Below, one piece after another: positions 9,068 to 17,448 of a DNA stretch of 57,528 bases. This DNA is from an uncultured Oscillospiraceae bacterium (lineage in GTDB: Bacteria > Bacillota > Clostridia > Oscillospirales > Acutalibacteraceae): contig UQZY01000008.1 of NCBI GenBank assembly GCA_900545655.1, forward strand, positions 1 to 57,528, written 5' to 3'. Below the pieces are notes generated by a model. It had not been told where the DNA came from. It did no database searches and saw only the letters and a program-made list of their open reading frames with translations. Position numbers and translations under genes: made by a program. Each line of letters starts with the position of its first letter. Positions within the stretch are counted from its first letter, which is position 1.

Positions 9068-10255
9068 TTACCGTATGCCGGTCGATGTATCTATCTCCAC
9101 AAGTCGCACGCCGTCAACGGCCCTTTTAACAAGCTCGTCAATTTTGAGCACTTCCTCTGCCGTTGCAACCTCCTCCGGCTTCGGTTTAAGCCTCGGGTGC
9201 TTCGGAGTGAATACCGTACAACAGTCCTCATACGGCTGGATAGAGGTATCAAAGGTATCGATCTTCCTTGAGATTGATACTATCTCATCCTTATCCATAC
9301 CGATAAGCGGTCTGAACACAGGAATACCTGCCACCGCATCTGTACACGCTATGGCAGGGAGAGTCTGGCTTGCAACCTGACCCAGGCTCTCTCCCGTTAT
9401 GATAGCACCGCATCCTCGCGAAACGGCAATCTTTTCGGCAATCCTCATCATCATCCGTCTCATGATGATAGTGAAAAGTTCCTCGGGACAATCGTCCTTT
9501 ATGTGCTCCTGTATCTCGGTAAACGGTACTACAAAAAGATTTATCTTGCCGCTGTAAAGCGACACCTTTTCAAGCAGTTCGTGAACCTTTTGTTCGGCTC
9601 TCGCGCTCGTATACGGAGGCGATGCAAAATGTACGGCGTCAAGAACAAGTCCTCTCTTTGCCATAGTCCAAGAGGCTACCGGACTGTCAATTCCGCCGGA
9701 AATCATAACCATGGCACGTCCGGCTGTTCCAACCGGCATTCCTCCCGCTCCCTTTTGCTGATTTCCGTGGATAAATGCATATTTATCACGTATTTCAACC
9801 GTTACGATGATGTCGGGATTATGTACATCCACACGAAGGTGCGGATGTCTGGATAAAAGGAACCCTCCGAGTTCTCTTGAAATCTCGGGAGACTTCATGG
9901 GAAAGTGCTTATCCGAGCGTTTTGACTCAACCTTAAAGGTTTTTACCTCCTCAAGCGCTTCACCCAAAAACAAGTCGGCTTCTTCCTTTATTTTATCCAT
10001 ATCTTTCTCAGTCGCTGCGGCTCTTGAAAATCCCGCGATACCGAACACGTGCGAAACTATCTCCGCAGCCTCATCCATATCCGGATTTTCCGAAAGCGGC
10101 TCTATCATGATAGTTGACTGAGATCTTGTTATTTCAAACTTCATAACGGGAGTAAGCCGTCTTTTAAGATTCTTAACAAGAGCGTCCTCAAAGGTGTTTC
10201 TGTTAAGACCTTTAAGTGCCAGCTCACCGTTTTTTATGAGTATAATTTCCTTCAT
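9068..10255 (-). CDS. thiI: tRNA 4-thiouridine sulfurtransferase ThiI
   Basis: ThiI adenylates and thiolates U8 of tRNA and can also serve thiamine thiazole synthesis. This 395-residue version has the N-terminal ferredoxin-like/THUMP region (MKEIILIKNGELALKG; VTVEIRDKYAFIHGNQ) and the PP-loop ATPase motif MISGGIDSP (about residues 183-191), then GESLGQVASQT. It lacks the C-terminal rhodanese domain, as usual in Firmicutes, where sulfur comes from a dedicated cysteine desulfurase. That partner is the gene just upstream, ending 6 bases before this ATG, which suggests translational coupling. Confidence 0.95.
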   Translation of the reverse strand: MKEIILIKNGELALKGLNRNTFEDALVKNLKRRLTPVMKFEITRSQSTIMIEPLSENPDMDEAAEIVSHVFGIAGFSRAAATEKDMDKIKEEADLFLGEALEEVKTFKVESKRSDKHFPMKSPEISRELGGFLLSRHPHLRVDVHNPDIIVTVEIRDKYAFIHGNQQKGAGGMPVGTAGRAMVMISGGIDSPVASWTMAKRGLVLDAVHFASPPYTSARAEQKVHELLEKVSLYSGKINLFVVPFTEIQEHIKDDCPEELFTIIMRRMMMRIAEKIAVSRGCGAIITGESLGQVASQTLPAIACTDAVAGIPVFRPLIGMDKDEIVSISRKIDTFDTSIQPYEDCCTVFTPKHPRLKPKPEEVATAEEVLKIDELVKRAVDGVRLVEIDTSTGIR

Positions 10256-10261
10256 TGGAAG

Positions 10262-11395
10262 TTAAACAACCTTTCTGAGTCTGTTATTTGCGTCTTTAAG
10301 GCACTGAGCCAAAAAGGCCACTTCCTCTCTCGTATTAAAACGTGAGAAGCTGATTCGTATGGCTGAGTCTATTCTTTCAGCAGAAAAATTCATCGAGGTA
10401 AGAACCTTACTCCTGTGCCCCTTTGAGCAGGCGGAACCGGTAGAAACACAGATTCCGTTGTCTGACAGATAGTTTCTCAGCACCTCCGACGGAACACCGA
10501 CAAGAGAGATGTTCAGGATATACGGCAAGGAATTAATAGGCGAATTTACCGCAAGATTCGGAACATCGGCAATTTCTGAAAGGAGTTGATTTTTGAGGGA
10601 CTTTACATAATCATAATTCTCTCCGATATTTCCGATTTCCGAAACCGCCGTAGCAAGACCCACTATTCCCGGCATACCATGTGTTCCGGATCTGATGTTT
10701 TCCTCCTGACCGCCGCCGAGTACATACGGAGTAAGTCTTGTTCCCTTTCTCACATAAAGAGCTCCCTGTCCTTTAGGACCGTGTATCTTATGAGAGCTTA
10801 CGCTTATGAGGTCAGCACCGAGCTCGCGCGGCTTTACGGGTATCTTTCCGAAGCCCTGCACTGCGTCGCAATGTATCTGTGCGACAGATCCCGCCCGTCT
10901 TACCGCCTTTGCAGCTGTCGAAACGGGCTGTATACTTCCCACCTCGTTGTTGACCAGCATCATACTGACAAGTATGGTGTTGCGGTTTACTGCAGAAAAA
11001 ATATCCTCCTCCCGAACTACACCGAAACTGTCCACGGGAAGTCTGACTACTTCAAATCCCATTGTTTCAAGTCGATTCATACACTCCGAAACACTGGGAT
11101 GCTCAATAGCGGTTGTGACGATTTTTTTTCCTCTGCGTGAAAGAGCCATTGCCGTTCCCATGATGGCGATGTTATTGCTTTCCGTTCCTCCTGACGTAAA
11201 ATACACCTCATTCGGCAAGCACGAAAAAGCGTTTGCAAGTTCATTTCTGGACTTGTCAAGAGCAGTCTTTGCTTCATCACCCTTTATATGCAAGGAGGAA
11301 GGATTGCCGTAATTATTTGTAAGAGTGTCAACCATAGCGTCCACCACCTTCGGTGCAGGCTTGGTAGTTGCACTATTATCAAAATAGCACTCCAA
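10262..11395 (-). CDS. Cysteine desulfurase (NifS/IscS family), sulfur donor for ThiI
   Basis: A PLP-dependent enzyme that removes sulfur from cysteine and carries it as a persulfide. The 377-residue form begins at TTG 11395 with GGAGGG seven bases upstream; a longer reading to 11425 would place the ribosome site inside the gene. It shows YFDNSATT, the PLP lysine in SSHKIHGPKG (about residue 203) and the catalytic cysteine in STGSACSKG (about residue 323). Direct linkage to thiI mirrors the nifZ-thiI pair of Bacillus subtilis, so tRNA thiolation is the likely main role. Confidence 0.93.
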   Translation of the reverse strand: MECYFDNSATTKPAPKVVDAMVDTLTNNYGNPSSLHIKGDEAKTALDKSRNELANAFSCLPNEVYFTSGGTESNNIAIMGTAMALSRRGKKIVTTAIEHPSVSECMNRLETMGFEVVRLPVDSFGVVREEDIFSAVNRNTILVSMMLVNNEVGSIQPVSTAAKAVRRAGSVAQIHCDAVQGFGKIPVKPRELGADLISVSSHKIHGPKGQGALYVRKGTRLTPYVLGGGQEENIRSGTHGMPGIVGLATAVSEIGNIGENYDYVKSLKNQLLSEIADVPNLAVNSPINSLPYILNISLVGVPSEVLRNYLSDNGICVSTGSACSKGHRSKVLTSMNFSAERIDSAIRISFSRFNTREEVAFLAQCLKDANNRLRKVV

Positions 11396-11455
11396 AAGTT
11401 TTCCCTCCGATACAATCAAATTCAATAAGGCTCAATTCTTATTACATACCATATT

Positions 11456-11484
11456 ATTATAACTCAAAGCATATTGACACGCAA
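11456..11484 (-). promoter_or_regulatory. Promoter of the cysteine desulfurase-thiI-pncC-sortase operon
   Basis: On the minus strand: TTGCGT (11484-11479), a 17-base spacer, then TATAAT (11461-11456). The start codon is 60 bases downstream. Confidence 0.6.
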
Positions 11485-11571
11485 TGTTTTATTGCCCTTT
11501 GCCGTGTATATTTTTGTGTTTTCCCCGAAAACTATTTGATGTACAAAAAAATATTCGAGCGGGTGATAAAA

Positions 11572-12882
11572 ATGACAAAAACAAAGCTGAAAAGAGGACA
11601 GATACGTCTCATTACCTTTACAATCGCGCTCATACTCTGTCTTGGTATTTCCGTAATTATCATGTCAGAGAAATCCAAGGACTACGAGTACAGACTGAGG
11701 GCGGCACAGCAAAACTCCGTTATAAGCCTTTCCGAATACGTTGACAACATAGCAACCGAGCTTCATAAAGGTCTGTATGCAAGCAGTCCGTCCATGGTTG
11801 CACGGGTATCATCGAAGCTTTCAAGAGACTGCTCATCGGCAAAGTCTGCGTTGTCGCAGATTTCCGCTCCTGATTCTTTTCTCGAAAACACATATAAGTT
11901 TTTATCTCAGGTCGGTGACTTCACATACAGCATAAATTCAAAGCTTCAACGGGGAGAGGCAATTACCGACACGGAGCGTTCAACACTCAACAGCCTTCTC
12001 AACTACGCGACAAGACTTTCCGACAGCATATCGGAGCTTATTTCCGAATACGAAAATCCGGATACATTGCCCCTGCAGACAGAGACTATAAACACGAGTC
12101 TTACGGACCTTGAGCAATCGTTTTCAGACTATCCGACACTCATATACGACGGCCCCTTTTCGGACCATATGGGTGACGAGGATGCCGGAATGCTGGACAA
12201 TCTGCCCGAAATATCCGAGCCGGAGGCAAAAGAATATGTCGCCAGGGTTACGGGGATTGAAAAGGATTCTCTGCTTACGGGAAAGGATGAAAGCGGCACT
12301 TTTGATTGCTACACATACTCAACGAAAAGCACAAGTATAAGTGTAACAAAAAAAGGCGGACTTCTCTGTACAATCATCTCTTCAAACCGCTCGGGCGAGG
12401 CGAAAATAACCTGCGGCGAAGCCGTGGAAAAGGGTCTTGCCTTTTTGGAAGCGGCAGGATACAAAAATATGCGTGCGACCTATCACTATACGGACGACGG
12501 CATTTGTGTCATAAACTATGCCTATTCCGAAAACGGCGTTGTATGCTACACCGACCTTATAAAGGTGGGAGTTGCGCTTGACAACGGACGAGTCCTTTCA
12601 TTTGACGCCCGCGGATTCATAATGAATCACAAGGAAAGAAATATAGAAGCCCCAAAGGTTTCGGAAAAAGACGCGGCAAAAAAACTCGCCCCAAATCTCA
12701 GCGTCAGAAGCTCAAAGCTCGCGCTCATTCCCTCAGACAGCGATAAGGAATTTTTTTGTCGGGAATTTCTGTGCTCCGGAGAACGCGGGGAGGATTTGCT
12801 CGTATACATCGACGCAGAAGACGGAACAGAGAGGGATATCCTGCTGCTTCTTTACTCGGACGGCGGCACCATGACCAAATGA
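11572..12882 (+). CDS. YpeB-like spore germination protein
   Basis: A 436-residue protein resembling YpeB, which in spore formers stabilises the cortex-lytic enzyme SleB. It has an N-terminal membrane anchor (about residues 12-30), the YpeB-type helical segment (KDYEYRLRAAQQNSVISLSEYVDNI and neighbours), and C-terminal PepSY-like repeats (TCGEAVEKGLAFLEAAGY). ATG 11572 is the first start that gives the anchor; GAGCGGGTG is the nearest ribosome site. No sleB gene is next to it, unlike in Bacillus. A small lipoprotein gene follows in the same direction. Confidence 0.75.
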   Translation: MTKTKLKRGQIRLITFTIALILCLGISVIIMSEKSKDYEYRLRAAQQNSVISLSEYVDNIATELHKGLYASSPSMVARVSSKLSRDCSSAKSALSQISAPDSFLENTYKFLSQVGDFTYSINSKLQRGEAITDTERSTLNSLLNYATRLSDSISELISEYENPDTLPLQTETINTSLTDLEQSFSDYPTLIYDGPFSDHMGDEDAGMLDNLPEISEPEAKEYVARVTGIEKDSLLTGKDESGTFDCYTYSTKSTSISVTKKGGLLCTIISSNRSGEAKITCGEAVEKGLAFLEAAGYKNMRATYHYTDDGICVINYAYSENGVVCYTDLIKVGVALDNGRVLSFDARGFIMNHKERNIEAPKVSEKDAAKKLAPNLSVRSSKLALIPSDSDKEFFCREFLCSGERGEDLLVYIDAEDGTERDILLLLYSDGGTMTK

Positions 12883-12964
12883 TGTATATAAAGAAAATAT
12901 CCGACAATAATAAAAACAACCGCATATGCAAAAGCATATCGGCACACAAAAGGAGTGTATTATT

Positions 12965-13252
12965 TTGAAAAGAAAAGTTATTGCGGCCGTCATGGCTCTG
13001 ATTTGTATCTTATCAATGTCGGCTTGTTCTTCAGACAAAAAGCCCGGCACAGGCTCAACCGACGGCAATACCGAGAACGGTGTGATAAATGATATGGGAG
13101 ACGTTGCGGAGGACGCCGGAGACGCCGTGAGTGACGCCGGAAATGCCGTGAGTGATGCGGAAAGCGAGGCCTCCTCAAAAGCCAAAGATACAATGGATAA
13201 CATAAAGGAAGACATGTCAACAAAAGAAGCTTCATCAGGTGCAAATCAATAA
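12965..13252 (+). CDS. Small lipoprotein, hypothetical
   Basis: A 95-residue lipoprotein starting at TTG 12965 with AGGAG upstream (12951-12955). The signal peptide KRKVIAAVMALICILSMSAC ends in a lipobox cysteine. The mature part is Asp/Ala/Gly-rich with repeats of DAG(D/N)AVSDAG, then Lys/Ser-rich to the end. No family is recognised. It follows ypeB by 82 bases and may be co-transcribed with it. Confidence 0.6.
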   Translation: MKRKVIAAVMALICILSMSACSSDKKPGTGSTDGNTENGVINDMGDVAEDAGDAVSDAGNAVSDAESEASSKAKDTMDNIKEDMSTKEASSGANQ

Positions 13253-13349
13253 AAGGGTATTCAAAAAAACAAGCCCCGAAAAAAGAGAAGCTTCCGAAAA
13301 AGCTCTCGCAAGAAAGTTCTCAAAAAAGCTTTCAAGAGAAGAGAAAACT

Positions 13350-13392
13350 CAAAAAAGAAGCCGCGAATCGGTTGCGACTCGTGGCTTCTCAT
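13350..13392. terminator. Terminator of the rnf-like operon (strong leftward)
   Basis: Stem GAAGCCGCGA / TCGTGGCTTC (13357-13388). Leftward it is followed by TTTTTT, making a good terminator for rnfA. Rightward the T-run is weaker, but it may also serve the small lipoprotein gene. Confidence 0.75.
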
Positions 13393-13406
13393 TTTGTATG
13401 TTTTTA

Positions 13407-14021
13407 TCAGAAGAAAAGGGATTTTCCGCTCACGCCCGTGAATGCAAGCGCCAGAATAGCAATATACATAAACAAAGCCGGCGTTCCCTTAAAGCAACCG
13501 GGAATTTCTTTGTTTGCCTCAATTTTTCTCATTCCCATATGTATAAGAAGCGTGGCTATGACAAAGGATACACCCGCTCCGATTCCCTGTGCGATAGACT
13601 CGCTCACGGTGTATGCAACCTTTTGGTTGATAAACGGCACGGCAAAAACTATCGTGTTGAATGCGGCAATCGCAGTCTGGCGCACCAATTTATCCTTCTC
13701 CGCCTGCTTCCACGAAGAATTTGCAAGCAGCGCGCGGAAAATGCTGACCGTAACAAGATACAAAACCGTAAGTACAGCCGTATATACTACAAGAGTAAGT
13801 GTTGTCGACGCGGTTTTAAGGAAAGGTATAAGCAAGAGCAGCCTGCATATGAGCGATGTAAACGTCGAGAAATAAACGATCATCACCGAGAAAACCAATA
13901 TCTGTCTCGGTCGGGCCGCAGAGCGTATAACCTCACTTGTTCCGTATCCGCCCGTAAAAACAAGGTTCTGAGTAAACACAACATAGAAAAACGCAGACAA
14001 AAAGGCAGCTATTACATTCAT
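13407..14021 (-). CDS. RnfA-like membrane subunit lacking Fe-S cysteines
   Basis: A 204-residue polytopic membrane protein homologous to RnfA/RsxA/NqrE; the order TQNLVF... and ...ESIAQGIGAGVSFVIATLL fits the family. In genuine RnfA the two half-membrane helices carry GICPFLG and TTNCAVLG, whose cysteines hold an intramembrane [2Fe-2S] cluster. Here they read GYGTSEVI and AAFNTIVF, so both cysteines are gone. It overlaps the rnfE-like gene by 4 bases. It is probably a structural or transport relative rather than an active redox subunit; see findings. Confidence 0.8.
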   Translation of the reverse strand: MNVIAAFLSAFFYVVFTQNLVFTGGYGTSEVIRSAARPRQILVFSVMIVYFSTFTSLICRLLLLIPFLKTASTTLTLVVYTAVLTVLYLVTVSIFRALLANSSWKQAEKDKLVRQTAIAAFNTIVFAVPFINQKVAYTVSESIAQGIGAGVSFVIATLLIHMGMRKIEANKEIPGCFKGTPALFMYIAILALAFTGVSGKSLFF

Positions 14022-15259
14022 TTCTCATCGTCCTCCTCTTTTGCGTCTTTCGATTCCGGCAATGTATCTATTATGTCATCAAGGGACATTGCCATAAGCT
14101 TTTCAAGCTCGTCGGATTTATAGACAATAGAAGCCTTGTCCTTACTTTCGGGGTCTTTTACTTTCTTTGTCTGATTCCTCTTTGAAGCTCTCTGCTTCTG
14201 AGGTGGCTTCTCCTTGCTCTTTTCCACAGCCTCTCTGAAAGCCTCTGCTTCCTCCTTCGTTTTTTCCGAAGCCGAGAGGTCAAGAGTTATAAACTCAAAC
14301 TTTTCGGTTCTGTGTGTAACCTTTGCGTTTGACGGAAGCGGTGCTGTTTTACTGAGCTCCGACTTAACCGTTGATTCAAGCGGCTTATCGTCAGCCTTCT
14401 CTTCGGGCTTTGCTGCTTCCGTTTTTTTCTTTTTCCGAGCGGTTTTTTCGGAAGCCCTCTCCTTATCGGCAGTCTTTTTTCTTCCGAGAATCTTTTTGTC
14501 CTTTGCAGCTTCCTTGTCGTCGCTCTTTTTCTTGGTTAAAAGCTCAGGCTTGATAAGCTCCTCGCCCTCAAAAACCTCTTCAAGAGGCTCTTCTTCACCG
14601 AGAAGTGTAGCCTTTAAGGTTCTGCTCTTCTTTATGGCACTTCTCGAATTTATCGCAAGCTCCTCCGCATACTCCGGATCAATCTTTTTAAAGTAAAGTC
14701 TTAAAGCTGCGGCAAGATACGCAAGAATTATAAAGCCGCCTGCCGGCATAAGGAATACGGAGGCCGGAGAAACAGGAATGATTCGCTTTCCGAAAATCGC
14801 ACCGCTGCCCGCAAGTTCTCTCAAAAAGCCTGTGATGATGAGAACTATTGAGTATCCGGTACCCGCGCAAACAGCATTGAGAATCGTCTTTCCGAAGCTG
14901 AGCGTTACACCCTCGCGTTCACACTGCCTTGTAATGATGGGGTTTATCGCAAGTAAGGGCAGATAAATACCAAAAGCGAGCATGGATGACGGACTGATCT
15001 TTTCAATAAGAAGAATAAAGGGCACGACCACAACCATTCCCACAAGAGCATAAAGCCCGAGGCGAAGCCACTGAGGAAGGTGTTTGAAAACGAGTGCCGA
15101 CAAAGCCTGCGCAACAATCAATGTAAGAATTGTTATCAGAGACATGATAAGAGCAGACTTTAAAGACGTACATATGGCAACGACCGGACAAAGTCCGATT
15201 ATACCTACCAGTACGGGGTTTTTAATTACAACTTCCTGGAAAAAATAATTATTATTCAT
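14018..15259 (-). CDS. RnfE-like membrane subunit with long charged C-terminal tail
   Basis: Residues 1 to about 205 match RnfE/RsxE: NPVLVGIIGLCPVVA keeps the first cluster cysteine, but the second site reads LLAINPIITRQ where the family has VNC, so Pro replaces Cys. About 205 further residues form a cytoplasmic Lys/Glu/Ala-rich tail ending in a more conserved-looking helix (LEKLMAMSLDDIIDTLP). ATG 15259 is preferred (GGAGGTG upstream) and overlaps the end of the rnfD-like gene by 8 bases. A tail of this size is foreign to ordinary RnfE, which has about 200 residues. Confidence 0.8.
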   Translation of the reverse strand: MNNNYFFQEVVIKNPVLVGIIGLCPVVAICTSLKSALIMSLITILTLIVAQALSALVFKHLPQWLRLGLYALVGMVVVVPFILLIEKISPSSMLAFGIYLPLLAINPIITRQCEREGVTLSFGKTILNAVCAGTGYSIVLIITGFLRELAGSGAIFGKRIIPVSPASVFLMPAGGFIILAYLAAALRLYFKKIDPEYAEELAINSRSAIKKSRTLKATLLGEEEPLEEVFEGEELIKPELLTKKKSDDKEAAKDKKILGRKKTADKERASEKTARKKKKTEAAKPEEKADDKPLESTVKSELSKTAPLPSNAKVTHRTEKFEFITLDLSASEKTKEEAEAFREAVEKSKEKPPQKQRASKRNQTKKVKDPESKDKASIVYKSDELEKLMAMSLDDIIDTLPESKDAKEEDDEK

Positions 15260-16358
15260 CTTCAGAAGCACCTCCGTCCGTTGATGGTGTATCTGATTCT
15301 TCCAAAATCTCGGCATCCTCTACAGAAACCTTTTCCGTAGCTGCCTTACGTTTTGTTCTTCTTTCAACCCTGTGCGAAGAAGTTCTGTCCGGCTTCTCGG
15401 AAAGTCTTACTCCGAGCTTATCAAAAGCAGTAGAAACCGAGTTCATCATTATGACGACGAAGCAAACACTTTCCTCAAAAGCACCGAAATACCTGAGGAG
15501 CATGGTTATGATTCCTGCAACAGCACCATAGAGGACCTTACCGACCTGATTTTTCGGAGATGTAACCGGATCAGAAATAAAGAATACTGCCGAGTAGAGC
15601 AAAAGCCCCGAAGAAAGCTCCATAAGAAGTGAATATGTTCTTCCCGTAAGAACTCTCGGGAAAAGCACTGCCATGACTCCGCACGCCGCAATAAAGCTCA
15701 CCGTTGTTATAAGTCCGGGCTGCCTGCGTATTATCATATACACAAGTATTCCCAGCATAAGTATAAGACAGGACGCGCCCATAGGACCCGGAACTCTGCC
15801 CACGAAAACATCCAGCGCATAGAGGACCCCCGTCCCTATGGACTTTGACTGACTGAGCATGTGTGCAAGCGATGTACCCTGTATAAACTCCTCGGACATG
15901 GATGAAACACCGAGGTCTCCCACCGAGAGCGACGGATATTTAAATACAACGTCAGGATAGCATATCGTCAAAAATGCAAGACCCACTGCGGCGGGTACAA
16001 AGGGAACGCTTTTAGCGTTTCCGAAAGGAATTTTTGCCACAGCTATAGCGACGATGCTTCCGAGCGGCGCCATGAAAAGCGGCGCGGACGACGGAAGCGC
16101 AAGCGCGATAGCCATGCCGGTAAAAATTGCTGAGAGGTCGGTAAGTCTCTCCGGCTTTTTATGCATAAAAAGCAGATAGCTTACCGCCTCGGTGGCAACC
16201 GCCGCAAAAACAGACAGCAGAGTGCTTTCAAGGGCACGTATGCCGTATGTATACACAGCGACAACAACTGTCACCGACAACATAATTATCATGTCAATCA
16301 TATACGAGCGAATAACCTTGTTTTCACCCGTAATTTTTTCAGACTTTACTGAAGCCAT
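15252..16358 (-). CDS. RnfD-like membrane subunit lacking the FMN-threonine motif
   Basis: A 368-residue polytopic protein of the RnfD/NqrB family (LTDLSAIFTGMAIALALPSSAPLFMAPLGS; FVGRVPGPMGA; FFISDPVTSPKN). RnfD normally carries covalent FMN on the Thr of an SGAT-type motif (VSGATPLA). The corresponding place here reads IQGTSLAH, without the acceptor context. The C-terminus carries an added charged tail. It starts 4 bases after rpe ends and leads into the rnfE-like gene. Neighbours rnfC, rnfG and rnfB of a normal rnfCDGEAB cluster are absent. Confidence 0.82.
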   Translation of the reverse strand: MASVKSEKITGENKVIRSYMIDMIIMLSVTVVVAVYTYGIRALESTLLSVFAAVATEAVSYLLFMHKKPERLTDLSAIFTGMAIALALPSSAPLFMAPLGSIVAIAVAKIPFGNAKSVPFVPAAVGLAFLTICYPDVVFKYPSLSVGDLGVSSMSEEFIQGTSLAHMLSQSKSIGTGVLYALDVFVGRVPGPMGASCLILMLGILVYMIIRRQPGLITTVSFIAACGVMAVLFPRVLTGRTYSLLMELSSGLLLYSAVFFISDPVTSPKNQVGKVLYGAVAGIITMLLRYFGAFEESVCFVVIMMNSVSTAFDKLGVRLSEKPDRTSSHRVERRTKRKAATEKVSVEDAEILEESDTPSTDGGASEDE

Positions 16359-16361
16359 AAA

Positions 16362-17042
16362 TCAGTCCTCTTTCTCCGGATAAGCCGCGAGGGCCTCTTT
16401 CTTCAATTTTCCAATCATCTCTTTCATATCTTCAGCCTTGAAGATGGTACTTCCCGACACAAATACGTTTGCGCCCGCAAAAGCGGCCTCTGATATGTTT
16501 ACTTCGTTTATACCGCCGTCAACCTCTATCATCATTTCGGACAGGCCGCGTCTTTTCGATTCCTCGTATATGGCCTTGACCTTCGGCATCATGTCAGCCA
16601 TGAAGGACTGTCCGCCGAAGCCCGGCTCAACTGTCATCACGAGTACCATATCCACAAGCTCCAGATACTGGAATACCGCCTCCGCCGGAGTTTTAGGCTT
16701 GACGCTTATTGAGGGGCGACAGCCGAGCTCCCTTATTTTTTTTATGGTTTCCAAGGGATCCGATTCTGACTCAACATGGAACGTAATTATGTCCGCTCCC
16801 GCTTTTGCAAAATCCTCAGCATACCTGAGAGGGTCGGAAATCATAAGATGTACGTCCGCAATAAAATCCGTCTTTTTTTTCAGTGATTTAAGCACCGGCG
16901 CACCTATCGTGATATTCGGCACAAAGTGTCCGTCCATGACGTCAACGTGCATCCACTCGGCACCTGCTTCACTCAGGCGTTTTACTTCACTTCCCATCTC
17001 CGAAAAGTCGCAAGAGAGAAGTGACGGGGAAATAATTATCAT
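16362..17042 (-). CDS. rpe: Ribulose-phosphate 3-epimerase
   Basis: Rpe interconverts ribulose 5-phosphate and xylulose 5-phosphate in the pentose phosphate pathway. The 226-residue TIM barrel has SPSLLSCDF, the metal ligands in MHVDVMDGHFVPN, ADVHLMI, the flexible loop VMTVEPGFGGQSFM, EVDGGIN and the phosphate-binding FVSGSTIF. ATG 17042 follows AGGAG directly; an ORF extension to 17096 has no ribosome site. It is the first gene of the rnf-like operon. That pairing looks accidental rather than functional. Confidence 0.95.
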   Translation of the reverse strand: MIIISPSLLSCDFSEMGSEVKRLSEAGAEWMHVDVMDGHFVPNITIGAPVLKSLKKKTDFIADVHLMISDPLRYAEDFAKAGADIITFHVESESDPLETIKKIRELGCRPSISVKPKTPAEAVFQYLELVDMVLVMTVEPGFGGQSFMADMMPKVKAIYEESKRRGLSEMMIEVDGGINEVNISEAAFAGANVFVSGSTIFKAEDMKEMIGKLKKEALAAYPEKED

Positions 17043-17086
17043 ATATTTTCTCCTATGTATGTAATATTTAAGCAAATCATCTAAAG

Positions 17087-17115
17087 AGTATAACACAAAA
17101 GGGCTGTCCGTACAA
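17087..17115 (-). promoter_or_regulatory. Promoter of rpe-rnf-like operon, embedded in the upstream terminator
   Basis: On the minus strand TTGTAC (17115-17110), 17 bases, TATACT (17092-17087). The -35 lies in the loop of the terminator hairpin that ends the small upstream gene. Confidence 0.55.
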
Positions 17116-17127
17116 GCGGACAGCCCC
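17096..17127 (-). terminator. Terminator of the 43-residue membrane protein gene
   Basis: Perfect stem GGGCTGTCCG / CGGACAGCCC (17101-17126) followed leftward by TTTT. It separates the small gene from rpe. Confidence 0.75.
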
Positions 17128-17183
17128 TAAAAAATATGTTCAGATGTTAAAACCCGTCAGACAATCAGTTTCAGACAAACAAC

Positions 17184-17315
17184 TCAGATGAACAACATGG
17201 TTGCCGGAGAAACATCATCAAACAGTGCAACCGCAACAAAAGTAACGGCAAACATAGCGCCCACGATGAGTTTTGAAAGTAAGCCCTCTCTGTTGTTATC
17301 AATATATGCTCTCAT
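17184..17315 (-). CDS. Small membrane protein, 43 residues, hypothetical
   Basis: A short but well-formed gene: ATG 17315 with GGAGG 12 to 8 bases upstream, a recognisable promoter, and a terminator after its TGA at 17184. The product begins MRAYIDNNREGLLSK and continues as one hydrophobic helix (LIVGAMFAVTFVAVALF) ending DDVSPATMLFI. The layout (own promoter, ribosome site, terminator) is the evidence; no family is recognised. A small single-pass membrane peptide or regulator is plausible. Confidence 0.6.
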   Translation of the reverse strand: MRAYIDNNREGLLSKLIVGAMFAVTFVAVALFDDVSPATMLFI

Positions 17316-17347
17316 ACCGATACCTCCGTTTCTCATTTTCTACGGAC

Positions 17348-17376
17348 ATTATATGCAAAAATGCCCTTGAATAAAA
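17348..17376 (-). promoter_or_regulatory. Promoter of the 43-residue membrane protein gene
   Basis: A perfect TATAAT (17353-17348, minus strand) precedes the ribosome site by about 20 bases. The -35 is weak. Upstream, TTACATTTTGTAA (about 17430) is an inverted repeat of unknown role. Confidence 0.45.
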
Positions 17377-17448
17377 CTAAAACGGAGTTACGAATTGCTA
17401 CAATTCATTAACGCCTGCATGCCATAAAATTACATTTTGTAATAATGC

